This document shows positions 37,399 to 46,251 of a DNA stretch of 64,000 bases, in pieces. This DNA is from Phycisphaerae bacterium (GTDB lineage Bacteria > Planctomycetota > Phycisphaerae > UBA1845 > PWPN01). The number at the start of each line of letters is the position of its first letter. The first letter of the stretch is position 1. Position numbers and translations under genes: made by a program. Below the pieces are notes generated by a model that saw nothing but the letters and a program-made list of their open reading frames with translations, searched no databases and was not told the DNA's origin. The DNA is taken from assembly GCA_035384605.1 (NCBI GenBank), contig DAOOIV010000002.1, positions 87,044 to 151,043 on the forward strand, read 5' to 3'.

Positions 37399-37605
37399 AT
37401 GGGCGAGCCCGCGCGCATGAACCCGACCGCGATCGCCGTGGCGGACGCCGCCCGCCTTTTGTCGGCCGCAGGTGGCCGTTCGGTGACACCGGAACAGATC
37501 GAGGCCGACATCGAGGCCGGGATGCCCACGAACGCGGACGGGACGATCAACCTCGTGCGCTATGCCGCATGGCTCGTGAAGGAGATGTCCGCCGGTGGCG
37601 ATTGA
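37399..37605 (+). CDS. Small protein sharing the terminase N-terminal domain
   Basis: 68 residues, ATG 37399 with GGAGG upstream (ATG 37417 alternative). Its core (ARLLSAAGGRSVTPEQIEAD, then DGTINLVRYAAWLVKE) matches the first 55 residues of the following large terminase (QLLNSWGEVISERQLLRHRS, DGRTIDLIRYVAWLVQE). The two are probably copies of one helix-turn-helix-like module. By position it could be the small terminase subunit, although it is shorter than usual. It overlaps the large subunit by 11 bp. Confidence 0.65.
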   Translation: MGEPARMNPTAIAVADAARLLSAAGGRSVTPEQIEADIEAGMPTNADGTINLVRYAAWLVKEMSAGGD

Positions 37606-39856
37606 CCCGAGGCATCTGAAACCGGCGCAACTGGTCCAACTGCTGAACTCCTGGGGCGAGGTGATCAGCGAACGGCAGCTGCTGCGCCACCGCAGCCGCG
37701 CGGGGCTTCGCATCGGCGACGGCCGGACCATCGATCTGATCCGCTACGTCGCCTGGCTCGTCCAGGAGCGCCACGCGCCGCGGCCGGAGCCCGATGGTCC
37801 CACCGGCTACGAGGCCCTGAAGGAACGGGCGCGGCAACGCAACCTCGCGCTGTCGCTCGCCGGCCGCGACATCGGCGAGCTGCCGCCCGTGGCCGATCCC
37901 CCGCGAAAGGCCAAGGCCGCGAGGGACTTCCGGTTCTTCTGCGAGCAGTACTTCCCGCAAACGTTTCACCTGCCGTGGTCCCCGGATCACCTGAAGGTCA
38001 TCGCCAAGATCGAACTGGCGGTTCTTGCCGGCGGCCTTTTCGCGATGGCCATGCCCCGGGGATCGGGCAAGACCAGCCTGTGCGAGACGGCCTGCCTGTG
38101 GGCGATGGTCTACGGCCATCGCGAGTTCGTCGCCCTCATCGGCGCCGATGAGGAGCACGCCGCCAACATGCTCGACTCGATCAAGGCCGAGTTGGAGAAC
38201 AACGAGCGACTGCTCGCCGACTTCCCCGAGGTCGTCTTCCCGATCCACAGGCTCGAAGGCATCCACCAGCGGTCGGCCGGCCAGCTCTACCAGGGCAAGC
38301 AGACGCACATCGGCTGGACCGCCCGCGAGATCGTGCTGCCCACGATCCCCGGCAGCGCGGCGTCCGGGGCCATCATCCGCGTGGCAGGGATCACCGGTCG
38401 GATTCGCGGCATGAAGCACAAGCGGGCGGACGGATCGAGTGTCCGGCCGTCGCTCGTGCTGATCGACGACCCGCAGACGGATGAATCGGCACGTAGCCCG
38501 AGTCAGTGCGCCACGCGCGAACGCATCCTGGCCGGCGCCATCCTCGGCCTGGCCGGTCCCGGTAAGAAGATCGCCGGGCTGATGACGCTGACTGTCGTGC
38601 GTCCGGACGACATGGCCGATCGCATCCTCGACCGCGAGAAGCACCCGCAGTGGCAAGGCGAACGGACGAAGATGGTCTACGCCTGGCCGACGAACGAGGC
38701 CCTGTGGGCACGGTACACCGAGATCTGGCGCGAGGGGATGCGGGCCGATCGCGGCATGGGCGAGGCGACGGAGTTCTATCGCACGCATCGGGCCCAGATG
38801 GATGAAGGCGCCGTCGTTGCTTGGCCCGAGCGGCACCACCCGGATGAAATCTCGGCTATCCAGCATGCGATGGACCTGAAGCTCGACCGGGGCGAGGCGG
38901 CGTTCTTCGCCGAGTACCAAAACGAGCCGCTGCCCGAGGACCTGCCGGATGATGACCTGCTGACCGCCGACCAGATCGCCGCCAAGGTCAACGGCTACAA
39001 GCGAGGCGAGGTCCCGCTGGGCTGCACGCACCTCACGATGTTTATCGATGTGCAGGCTAAGGCGTTGTTCTGGCTGGTGGCCGCGTGGGAGGACAGCTTC
39101 TCGGGTTATGTCATCGACTACGGCACGGAGCCCGACCAGCGGGCCGGTTACTTCACGCTCCGCGACATCCAGCGGACGCTGGGCAGCGTCTCACCTCGGG
39201 CAGGGCTGGAGGGAGCCATCTACGCCGGCCTGGAACGGCTGACCGAGGCGACGCTCGGTCGCGAGTGGCGCCGGGACGACGGCGCGATGGTGCGGGTCGA
39301 CCGCTGCCTGATCGACGCCAACTGGGGCAACTCGTCCGATGTGGTCTACCAGTTCTGCCGCCAGAGCAAGTATGCCGGCGTCCTGTTGCCCAGCCACGGG
39401 CGGTACGTGGGCGCATCGAGCATCCCGTTCAGCGAGTACAAGCGGAAGCGCGGCGATCGCGTCGGCCTGAACTGGCGCATCCCGGTGGTGACCGGCAAGC
39501 GGGCCGTGCGGCACGTCGTGTACGACACGAACTGGTGGAAGTCGTTCATCCACGCCCGGCTGGCCGTGCCCATGGGCGACCCGGGCGCGATGTCGCTGTT
39601 CGGCCGCAAGCCCGAGCAGCACGTCCTGCTGGCCGAGCACCTGACCGCGGAGTACCGCGTGAAGACCGAGGGTCGTGGTCGCACGGTGGATGAATGGAAG
39701 CTTCGCGTCGAGGGCCTGGACAACCACTGGCTCGATTGCCTTGTCGGCTGTGCGGTCGCGGCGTCCATACAGGGCGCCGTGCTGTTCGGGACGGACACAC
39801 GACCGGTGCCGCGCGAGCGTATCCGGCTGTCCGAGCTGCGGAGGACCAAGCGATGA
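37595..39856 (+). CDS. Phage terminase large subunit
   Basis: 753 residues from GTG 37595. It packages DNA into proheads. After an N-terminal helical module (1-60), the ATPase carries Walker A MPRGSGKTS (about 151-159) and Walker B LVLIDDPQTDE (about 285), then LMTLTVVRPDDMADRI as coupling segment. The nuclease half has MFIDVQAKALFWLV, RVDRCLIDANWGNS and a late LDNHWLDCLVG Asp, consistent with an RNase H-like metal site. Closest in layout to GpA-like large terminases. Length is above average because of the N-terminal module. Confidence 0.93.
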   Translation: MAIDPRHLKPAQLVQLLNSWGEVISERQLLRHRSRAGLRIGDGRTIDLIRYVAWLVQERHAPRPEPDGPTGYEALKERARQRNLALSLAGRDIGELPPVADPPRKAKAARDFRFFCEQYFPQTFHLPWSPDHLKVIAKIELAVLAGGLFAMAMPRGSGKTSLCETACLWAMVYGHREFVALIGADEEHAANMLDSIKAELENNERLLADFPEVVFPIHRLEGIHQRSAGQLYQGKQTHIGWTAREIVLPTIPGSAASGAIIRVAGITGRIRGMKHKRADGSSVRPSLVLIDDPQTDESARSPSQCATRERILAGAILGLAGPGKKIAGLMTLTVVRPDDMADRILDREKHPQWQGERTKMVYAWPTNEALWARYTEIWREGMRADRGMGEATEFYRTHRAQMDEGAVVAWPERHHPDEISAIQHAMDLKLDRGEAAFFAEYQNEPLPEDLPDDDLLTADQIAAKVNGYKRGEVPLGCTHLTMFIDVQAKALFWLVAAWEDSFSGYVIDYGTEPDQRAGYFTLRDIQRTLGSVSPRAGLEGAIYAGLERLTEATLGREWRRDDGAMVRVDRCLIDANWGNSSDVVYQFCRQSKYAGVLLPSHGRYVGASSIPFSEYKRKRGDRVGLNWRIPVVTGKRAVRHVVYDTNWWKSFIHARLAVPMGDPGAMSLFGRKPEQHVLLAEHLTAEYRVKTEGRGRTVDEWKLRVEGLDNHWLDCLVGCAVAASIQGAVLFGTDTRPVPRERIRLSELRRTKR

Positions 39857-40041
39857 AGCCGGCTGGAGACAGTAAGCCCAATGAGCCTCGCGGGCTTCGT
39901 TGCCCGAAGTGCGGCTGCTCGCATCTGCCGGTGGTCTACACGCGTCAGCGGCACGGCTTCATCCTTCGAATTCGGCGGTGTCGGCATTGCGGCCGGCGCG
40001 TTGCCACCCGCGAGACGGCCGGAGGCAGTACAGATCTGTAA
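39853..40041 (+). CDS. Small zinc-ribbon protein
   Basis: 62 residues; ATG 39853 overlaps the terminase stop (ATGA). LRCPKCGCSH and RCRHCGRR form a four-Cys zinc ribbon with a basic body, like the N-terminal zinc finger of NrdR or phage Ogr-type activators. It could be a transcriptional or packaging co-factor. Too short for a full Ogr protein. Confidence 0.7.
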   Translation: MKPAGDSKPNEPRGLRCPKCGCSHLPVVYTRQRHGFILRIRRCRHCGRRVATRETAGGSTDL

Positions 40042-40105
40042 CAATCTGCATGTCAACCCCCGACTAAGTGCCCTGGAGCGCCCAGCTCGTGTCGGTACAG
40101 GGTGG

Positions 40106-40318
40106 ATGAGCAGTGTTCTTCCTCCGATCACGGACGACCGGAAGCTGGCGCTCGAACTGCGCCTGGTGAGGGCGCCGGACAAGGAGGACGCCCTGCAGGA
40201 GGCGTGGGTTGCCCACCTGGAGGGCCGCAACCCGGCCCGGGCGGTGAACACCTACGCCCAGCGGGAGCGCCGGCACCGACGCCGAATGTGGACGCTGGGC
40301 CATCCGGGAAACAACTGA
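40106..40318 (+). CDS. Small phage protein with sigma-region-2-like stretch
   Basis: 70 residues from ATG 40106. RAPDKEDALQEAWVAHLEG resembles the DxxQExF stretch of sigma-70 region 2, followed by ARAVNTYAQRERRHRRR. The similarity is short and may be chance; there is no region 4. It overlaps the next gene by one base. A role as late-gene regulator or as a small head protein cannot be told apart. Confidence 0.55.
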   Translation: MSSVLPPITDDRKLALELRLVRAPDKEDALQEAWVAHLEGRNPARAVNTYAQRERRHRRRMWTLGHPGNN

Positions 40319-40518
40319 TGCCCGATCCGACCCTCTCAAACGCCATCCGCGAGAACGCCGCCGGGCCGGCCAAGGCCTCGGGCGATGCCGGCAGCGTCGA
40401 GCAGCACAGCCTGGCCGACCAGATCGAGGCGGATCGGTACCTGGCCAGCAAGGAAGCGGTGCAGAACCCCCGACGCGGCGTTCGGTTCTCGAAGATCGTT
40501 CCACCTGGGAGCGCATGA
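40318..40518 (+). CDS. Small head protein-like ORF before portal
   Basis: 66 residues, ATG overlapping the previous stop. Charged, with SLADQIEADRYLASKEAVQN and RRGVRFSKIVPPGSA at the C-terminus. Small proteins of this size and position (terminase-x-portal) are often head-tail joining (gpW-like) components, an inference from position only. Confidence 0.6.
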   Translation: MPDPTLSNAIRENAAGPAKASGDAGSVEQHSLADQIEADRYLASKEAVQNPRRGVRFSKIVPPGSA

Positions 40519-40519
40519 C

Positions 40520-41968
40520 GTGCTGAAGTGGCTGTGGCCCAAGACGAGCAGGCAAACGACGCCCACGGGCATCGCCGTGGTGCGTGGCGGCCGGCTTATC
40601 CAGGCTCGCTACGATGCCGCCGTCACCAACGACGAGAATCGCCGGCACTGGGCGAACGCCGACGGCCTCAGCGCCGATGCGGCCGCCAGCCCCGATGTGC
40701 GGCGGATCCTTCGCAATCGCGCCCGCTACGAAGTCGCCAACAACGCCTATGCCAAGGGCATCGTCCTGACGCTGGCCAACGACGTCATCGGCACCGGCCC
40801 GCGGCTGCAGCTGCTGGCCGACAACGCCGAGGTCAATCAGCGAATCGAACGCGAGTTCAGCCGCTGGGCCAGGGCCGTCGGCTTGGCCGAGAAGCTCCGC
40901 ACGATGCGGATGGCCAGGGCAACCGATGGTGAGGCCTTCGCCATTCTGGCCAGCAACCCCCGTCTGGCCTCGGCCGTGAAGCTCGACCTGCGGCTGATCG
41001 AGGCCGACCAGGTCACCACGCCCGACCTGTCCATCCTGGACGACCACGCGATCGACGGGATCGTCTTCGACCCCTTCGGCAATCCGATCGAGTACCACGT
41101 GCTCAAGGCCCACCCGGGCGATGACCGGGCGAGCGCCGGCATGGGGCTCGACTACCAGCGCGTGCCCGCTGAGGCGGTCATCCACTACTTCCGAGGCGAT
41201 CGGCCGGGCCAGAGCCGGGGCATCCCCGACATCACGCCCGCGCTGCCGCTGTTCGCTCAACTGCGGCGCTACACGTTGGCCGTGTTGGGCGCCGCGGAAA
41301 CCGCCGCCGACTTCGCCGGCATCCTCTACACCGACGCCCCGGCCAACGGCGAGGCCGAGAGCGTCGAGCCGATGGACGCCATCGAACTCGAGGCCCGCTC
41401 GCTGCTGACGATGCCCGGCGGCTGGAAGATGTCCCAGGTCCAGGCCGAGCAACCGAGCACCACCTACGGCGAGTTCAAGCGGGAGATCCTCAACGAGATC
41501 GCCCGCTGCCTGAATATGCCGTACAACGTCGCGGCGGCCAATTCCTCGGGCTACAACTACGCCTCAGGGCGCCTCGACCACCAGACCTACTTCAAGAGCA
41601 TCCGCGTCGAACAGGAACACCTCGGAGCCACCGTTCTCGACCGCATCTTTGCCGCTTGGCTCGGTGAGGCCGTTCTCGTCGAAGGGCTCCTGCCGCAGGC
41701 CGCCCGCATGCGCGATACCGACCTGCCGCACCAGTGGTTCTGGGACGGCCACGAGCATGTCGATCCGGCCAAGGAGGCCAGCGCCCAGGCGACGCGGCTG
41801 ACCAGCCACACGACCACACTGGCGGCCGAGTATGCCCGCATTGGACGCGATTGGGAGACCGAACTCCGCCAGCGGGCCAAGGAGGTCGCATTGATGAAGG
41901 AGCTCGATCTAGTCGTGGAGCAGACCGTTCCGATCGGCAAGGAGGCCGGCGACGATGCCGACGAGTAA
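40520..41968 (+). CDS. Phage portal protein (lambda family)
   Basis: 482 residues from GTG 40520 (GGGAG eight bases upstream). It forms the dodecameric ring through which DNA enters the head. GIAVVRGGRLIQARYDAAVTN, the RRILRNRARYEVANNAYAKG helix, TGPRLQLLADN, LDLRLIEADQV, HYFRGDRPGQSRGIP and the late SSGYNYASGRLDHQTYFK are the lambda-type portal pattern. Length is normal. It overlaps the protease-capsid gene by 14 bp. Confidence 0.94.
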   Translation: MLKWLWPKTSRQTTPTGIAVVRGGRLIQARYDAAVTNDENRRHWANADGLSADAAASPDVRRILRNRARYEVANNAYAKGIVLTLANDVIGTGPRLQLLADNAEVNQRIEREFSRWARAVGLAEKLRTMRMARATDGEAFAILASNPRLASAVKLDLRLIEADQVTTPDLSILDDHAIDGIVFDPFGNPIEYHVLKAHPGDDRASAGMGLDYQRVPAEAVIHYFRGDRPGQSRGIPDITPALPLFAQLRRYTLAVLGAAETAADFAGILYTDAPANGEAESVEPMDAIELEARSLLTMPGGWKMSQVQAEQPSTTYGEFKREILNEIARCLNMPYNVAAANSSGYNYASGRLDHQTYFKSIRVEQEHLGATVLDRIFAAWLGEAVLVEGLLPQAARMRDTDLPHQWFWDGHEHVDPAKEASAQATRLTSHTTTLAAEYARIGRDWETELRQRAKEVALMKELDLVVEQTVPIGKEAGDDADE

Positions 41969-44021
41969 CCCCCCACGCCTGCTGCAGCTCTGTGCCCCCG
42001 TCGGCGGGTGGGCCACGATCGAGGCCGCCGCCGAAGGGGATCGTCCGCCGCTACGGCGGTTCGGCATGATCGCCTACACCGGCGGGCCGATGATCCTGGC
42101 CGGCTGGCCGCACCCGGTGGTCGTGGACCTGGCCGGCCTGCGGGTCACCGCCAAGAGCCGGCCGATCCTCAAGGACCACAATCGCAGCCTGATCGTCGGG
42201 CACACCGACGCGATCAGCATCCAGGACAACAGCCTGCTCGTCTCCGGTGTGATCTCGGGCGCCGGCGCGGTCGCCCGGGAGATCATCGAGAGCAGTCACA
42301 ACGGCTTCCCGTGGCAGGCGTCGCTGGGAGCCTTGGCCGAGCGCGTGGAGTTCGTGCCCAAGGGCCGCACGGTGTCGGCCAACGGGCGTGAGTTCGAGGG
42401 ACCGGTCCATGTCGTCCGGAGGGCGACGCTCGGCGAGATCAGCTTCGTCGCGCTGGGCGCCGACGACAACACCAGCGCCCAGGTGACGGCTTCTGCCGTC
42501 GGTACAGGTACGAAGGAGACCATCATGGACTTCCGACAATGGGTCGAGGCAAAGGGGTTTGTGTTTGACGAACTGAGCGACGCGCAGAAGGCCAGCCTGC
42601 AGGCCATGTACGACGCCGAGCAGAAGCCGGCCGATGAGCCGGACCCGCCCGAGCCGCCGGACAATCCGCCCGGCAACGTCGTGGCCACGCTCCGCGCGGA
42701 GGCGGCCGCCGAGACGCAGCGGATCGGCGATATCCGCCGAATCTGCGCCGGCAAACACGCCGAGATCGAGGCCAAAGCGATCACCGAGGGCTGGGACGCC
42801 ACGAAGACCGAACTGGAGGTCCTGCGGGCCGAGCGCCCGGCGGTCACCGGCATCCGACGTGGCGGCGACGGTCTCAACGCCGGCGCCATCGAGGCGGCCA
42901 TGTGCCTGTCGGCGGGTCTGCCCGAGCGGCAGGTCGCTGGCTGGTACGACGAGCGGTCCATGAACGCGGCATTGTCCCGCGATTTGCGGGGTGCGGGCTT
43001 GCACACGCTGCTCTACGAGGTCATCCGCGCTGCCGGCGACCATGTCCGCCCGGGCCGGGTGGACAACGAGATGATCCGGGCGGCGTTCGCGGCCGACCAG
43101 CGGCTCATCCAGGCGGCCAGCGGGTTCTCGACCATCTCGCTGACCGGCATCCTCTCCAACGTGGCCAACAAGGCGATGCTGGCCGCCTACCAGGCGGTCG
43201 AGAGCACCGTCGGCTTCTTCTGCGCCGAGACGGATGTCAACGACTTCAAGGAGGTCACCCGCTACCGGTTGACCGGCAACGGGATCTTCGAGAAGGTCGG
43301 CCCCGACGGCGAACTGAAGCACACCACGCTGATCGAGGAATCCTACAAGAACCGCATCGACACGTTCGGCCGGATGATCGCGCTGACGCGTCAGATGATG
43401 ATCAACGACGACCTCGGGGCGTTCCTCCAGATCCCGCGTCTCATCGGCCGCATGTCGGCCCTGAAGCGCGAGGAGGCGGTGTACGAACTGCTCCTGAGCA
43501 ATCCGGGCAACTTCTTCAGCACCACCAACAAGAACTTCCTCTCGGGCGCGGACACGAACCTGTCAATCGGGTCGCTGACGCTGGCCGAGCAGAAGTTCCT
43601 GGACCAGACGGACATCGACGGCCGGCCGATCCTGCTCAGCCCGGCCGTGCTGCTGGTGCCCACGGCCCTGAAGGTCCTGGCCCAGCAGTTGATGACCGAG
43701 ACCCGGGTGAACGAGACGACCACGGCCGGCAAGCCCAGCCCGATGGACAACCCGCACGCGGGCAAGTGGAAGCCGGTGGCCAGCCCGTACCTCAACGCCC
43801 TCAACCTCACTGGCGGCAGCGCGAAGGCCTGGTACCTGTTCGCCAATCCGGCGGACGTGGCGGCCATCGAGATCGCGTACCTCCGGGGCAAGCGGACGCC
43901 GACGATCGAGAGTGGCGAGACCAGCTTCAACACACTGGGCATGCAGTGGCGCGGGTACTTCGACTTCGGCGTGGCCATGCAGGACTTCCGGGCGGCGGTG
44001 AAGGTCAAGGGCGAGGCGTAA
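41955..44021 (+). CDS. Prohead protease-major capsid protein fusion
   Basis: 688 residues in a single uninterrupted frame. Residues about 10-185 look like a herpesvirus-type prohead protease: ILKDHNRSLIVGHTD supplies the catalytic His and FPWQASLGALAERVEFVPKG the Ser, then VRRATLGEISFVALGAD. An acidic, Pro-rich and helical linker (about 190-300) takes the place of a scaffold. From about 310 an HK97-fold capsid protein follows (SGFSTISLTGILSNVANK, TDVNDFKEVTRYRLTG, LSPAVLLVPTALKVLAQQ, WRGYFDFGVAMQDFRAAVK). The two are usually separate genes; self-cleavage between them is expected. Confidence 0.9.
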   Translation: MPTSNPPRLLQLCAPVGGWATIEAAAEGDRPPLRRFGMIAYTGGPMILAGWPHPVVVDLAGLRVTAKSRPILKDHNRSLIVGHTDAISIQDNSLLVSGVISGAGAVAREIIESSHNGFPWQASLGALAERVEFVPKGRTVSANGREFEGPVHVVRRATLGEISFVALGADDNTSAQVTASAVGTGTKETIMDFRQWVEAKGFVFDELSDAQKASLQAMYDAEQKPADEPDPPEPPDNPPGNVVATLRAEAAAETQRIGDIRRICAGKHAEIEAKAITEGWDATKTELEVLRAERPAVTGIRRGGDGLNAGAIEAAMCLSAGLPERQVAGWYDERSMNAALSRDLRGAGLHTLLYEVIRAAGDHVRPGRVDNEMIRAAFAADQRLIQAASGFSTISLTGILSNVANKAMLAAYQAVESTVGFFCAETDVNDFKEVTRYRLTGNGIFEKVGPDGELKHTTLIEESYKNRIDTFGRMIALTRQMMINDDLGAFLQIPRLIGRMSALKREEAVYELLLSNPGNFFSTTNKNFLSGADTNLSIGSLTLAEQKFLDQTDIDGRPILLSPAVLLVPTALKVLAQQLMTETRVNETTTAGKPSPMDNPHAGKWKPVASPYLNALNLTGGSAKAWYLFANPADVAAIEIAYLRGKRTPTIESGETSFNTLGMQWRGYFDFGVAMQDFRAAVKVKGEA

Positions 44022-44039
44022 GCCTAGGAGGTATCGACG

Positions 44040-44369
44040 ATGCCGGCAACGATCTTTCGACATGAAGGCGATGCGGTCGACTACACGCCCGGCGCGAATG
44101 TCGCGGCGGGCGACGTGGTCGTGCAAGGCGATCTGGTGGGCGTGGCCCGGATGGACATCGCGGCCGGTGTGCTGGGCGCCCTGGCGGTCTACGGGGTCTT
44201 CGACTTCCCGAAGGTCGCCGCCACGGCGATCACCGCCGGCACGCTGGTGTACTGGGACAACACGAACAAGGTCGCCACGCCGACAGCGACCAGCAACAAG
44301 CTGATCGGCAAGGCGGTTCGTGATGCGGCTGCCGCGGATGCGACCGTGCGGGCGTTGTTGCGGCCCTGA
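44040..44369 (+). CDS. DUF2190 capsid decoration protein, copy 1
   Basis: 109 residues with AGGAGG upstream. FRHEGDAVDYTPGANVAAGDVVVQGDLVGVA and LVYWDNTNKVAT are the DUF2190 pattern, a small beta-barrel seen as head cement in tailed phages. It lies 18 bp behind the capsid gene. The next gene is a paralogue. Confidence 0.87.
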   Translation: MPATIFRHEGDAVDYTPGANVAAGDVVVQGDLVGVARMDIAAGVLGALAVYGVFDFPKVAATAITAGTLVYWDNTNKVATPTATSNKLIGKAVRDAAAADATVRALLRP

Positions 44370-44386
44370 CGTCGGGAGGCAACGGG

Positions 44387-44743
44387 ATGGGCGCCACGTA
44401 CATCCACGAAGGCAATGCGATCGACTTTGTGCCCGGCACACAGGTGAACGCCGGCGACGTTGTCGTCGTGGGCGATCTCGTCGGTGTGGCCCGCGTCGAG
44501 ATCAAGGCCAACCAGCGAGGCTCGCTCGCCGTGACCGGCGTATTCGAGTTTCCCAAGGCGTCGGGCGAAGTCATCGGCGCCGGCCAGCAGCTCTATTGGG
44601 ACCACGTCGCCAAGCGAGTGGCCACGAGCAGCGACTACGGTGGCTACAAGCGGCTCGGGCATGCGGTGGCCTATGCGGGTTCCGGTGAGGTGAAGGTGCA
44701 GGTGCGGTTGATGTCCGGTTTCCCCGAGGTCCCGGATCTGTGA
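44387..44743 (+). CDS. DUF2190 capsid decoration protein, copy 2
   Basis: 118 residues. ATYIHEGNAIDFVPGTQVNAGD, VGDLVGVARVEIKANQRGSL and QLYWDHVAKRVATS align along the whole length with the preceding gene (about half identical by eye), so they arose by tandem duplication. Two decoration proteins could occupy different lattice positions. Confidence 0.85.
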   Translation: MGATYIHEGNAIDFVPGTQVNAGDVVVVGDLVGVARVEIKANQRGSLAVTGVFEFPKASGEVIGAGQQLYWDHVAKRVATSSDYGGYKRLGHAVAYAGSGEVKVQVRLMSGFPEVPDL

Positions 44744-44744
44744 C

Positions 44745-45128
44745 ATGAGTGATCTGCTCGAACAAGGCTCGGCTTGGCTCGATGACCAGCGAACGCGGCA
44801 CATGACGCGTTCCGTGGAGTACCGCCGCGGCGCGGATGCGGTAGCCCTGTCCGCGACGGTCGGTCGAACGGTGTTCGAGCAGGCAGACGAATACGGCATC
44901 GTCCACCGAACCGAATCCCGCGACTACCTGGTGCTCACCACCGATCTGGTGCTTGCGGGTATGCAAACGGTACCGAGGGCCGGCGATCGCGTGCGGGAGA
45001 CCGATGGCGATCAGGTGTTCGTGTACGAGGTGATGGCGCCGGGGGCGGAGCCGCCGTATCGCTACAGCGATCCGTACCGCCGCACGCTGCGGATTCACAC
45101 CAAGCACGTGGGCACGGAGGCCGCATGA
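44745..45128 (+). CDS. Probable head-tail connector/stopper
   Basis: 127 residues. LEQGSAWLDDQRTRHMTRSVEYRRGAD, YLVLTTDLVL and PRAGDRVRETDGDQVFVYEVM suggest a small beta-barrel as in head-completion (stopper) proteins. The assignment rests on gene order, between decoration proteins and tail terminator. Overlaps the next gene by 4 bp. Confidence 0.6.
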   Translation: MSDLLEQGSAWLDDQRTRHMTRSVEYRRGADAVALSATVGRTVFEQADEYGIVHRTESRDYLVLTTDLVLAGMQTVPRAGDRVRETDGDQVFVYEVMAPGAEPPYRYSDPYRRTLRIHTKHVGTEAA

Positions 45129-45376
45129 TGGAAAACTGGATGATCCAGCCCGTGGTGCAGTACGGCTTCCTGGGCTTCTCCGTCGTCCTGCTAGGCGTGG
45201 TGATCTGGCTGATTCGCAAACTGCTGGAGGTCCTGGAGGCCAACAACCGGATCATCGCGGCCAACACCGAGGCGATCCGCGAGTTGACCAACATGACCTG
45301 CGACCTGCTCAAGCTGCATCGCTCGCTGCATGACAAGATCATCTCGCGGCCCTGTATCGCGCGGGAGGAAGCCTGA
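45125..45376 (+). CDS. Small membrane protein
   Basis: 83 residues with one hydrophobic segment (VVQYGFLGFSVVLLGVVIWLI, about 8-28 by composition) and a helical, probably coiled tail (LLEVLEANNRIIAANTEAIRELT). The shape is like small holin-class or phage-membrane proteins, but its position among head-tail genes is unusual for a holin. Function unknown. Confidence 0.6.
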   Translation: MMENWMIQPVVQYGFLGFSVVLLGVVIWLIRKLLEVLEANNRIIAANTEAIRELTNMTCDLLKLHRSLHDKIISRPCIAREEA

Positions 45377-45807
45377 TGTCGGTCATCACGGACATCGCCG
45401 ATATGGTCGTCGTGAGCCTGAACAGCCGGTCGTTCGCCCGGCCATTCACGGCCGAACGGCTCTACCAGCCGACGTTCGAGCTGGCCGAGATGGACACGCT
45501 CCATGTCAGCGTGGTGCCGAAGTCGATGACGGTCGAGCCGGCCACGCGGCTGGACGTGTTTTGCGATTGCACGATCGATATCGGTGTGCAGCAGAGGGTC
45601 GATCCGCAGGACCAGACGACGCTCGATGCCTTGGTCGGGCTTGCCGAGGCGATCGGTGATCACCTGCGAACGACGCGTCTGGAGGGCGTGACCGATTGTC
45701 TGTGGATGGTGACGCGGCATGAGCCGCTGTTGTCGGTGGAACATTTGGATCAGTTTCGGCAGTTCACCAGCGTCATCACGGTGACGTATCGGGTGAAGCG
45801 CCGATAG
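45376..45807 (+). CDS. Probable tail terminator protein
   Basis: 143 residues. SVITDIADMVVVSLNS, YQPTFELAEMDTLHVSVVP and VTYRVKRR at the C-terminus suggest the alpha-beta fold of tail terminators (gpU-like). The call is mostly positional: directly upstream of the tail tube gene. Confidence 0.6.
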   Translation: MSVITDIADMVVVSLNSRSFARPFTAERLYQPTFELAEMDTLHVSVVPKSMTVEPATRLDVFCDCTIDIGVQQRVDPQDQTTLDALVGLAEAIGDHLRTTRLEGVTDCLWMVTRHEPLLSVEHLDQFRQFTSVITVTYRVKRR

Positions 45808-45819
45808 GAGGTACCTGCG

Positions 45820-46251
45820 ATGTCTTTCAAACTGGGCATGGAGGCCAAGCTGCTGTTCAAGGCCGGCGGCCAGGGCGGTGCGGGAGAATGGACCGCGCTG
45901 ACCAACGTGCGGGATGTGACCCTCTCGATGGAGACCGGCGAGGCCGACGTCACCACCCGGGCCAATAACGGATGGCGGGCGACGGCCGCGACGCTCAAGG
46001 AGGCCAGCGTCGAGTTCGAGATGGTCTGGGACACCGCCGACGCCGGCTTCACGGCCATCAAGAACGCCTACCTGAGCAATGACATCATCGGATTGCAGGT
46101 GCTCGACGGTGAGGCCGGCCAGGGCCTGCAGGCCGACTTCATGATCACCGCGTTCAGCCGCAGTGAGGCCTTGGAGGAGGCGATCACCGTGTCGGTCACC
46201 GCCAAGGTGGCCTATTCGGCGACGGCGCCCACCTGGATCGGTGGCACGTGA
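45820..46251 (+). CDS. Major tail tube protein
   Basis: 143 residues with AGGAGG upstream. LGMEAKLLFKAGG, WTALTNVRDVTLSMETGEADVTTRANNGWRATA pattern and FEMVWDTADAGFTAIKNAYL are typical of siphophage tail tube subunits. It is expected to form the stacked hexameric tube. The stop overlaps the chaperone start by one base. Confidence 0.88.
   Translation: MSFKLGMEAKLLFKAGGQGGAGEWTALTNVRDVTLSMETGEADVTTRANNGWRATAATLKEASVEFEMVWDTADAGFTAIKNAYLSNDIIGLQVLDGEAGQGLQADFMITAFSRSEALEEAITVSVTAKVAYSATAPTWIGGT

Noticed and set aside
40106..40318. A phage sigma factor
   Set aside because: Only a short region-2-like stretch; too small and lacking region 4, so kept as unknown.
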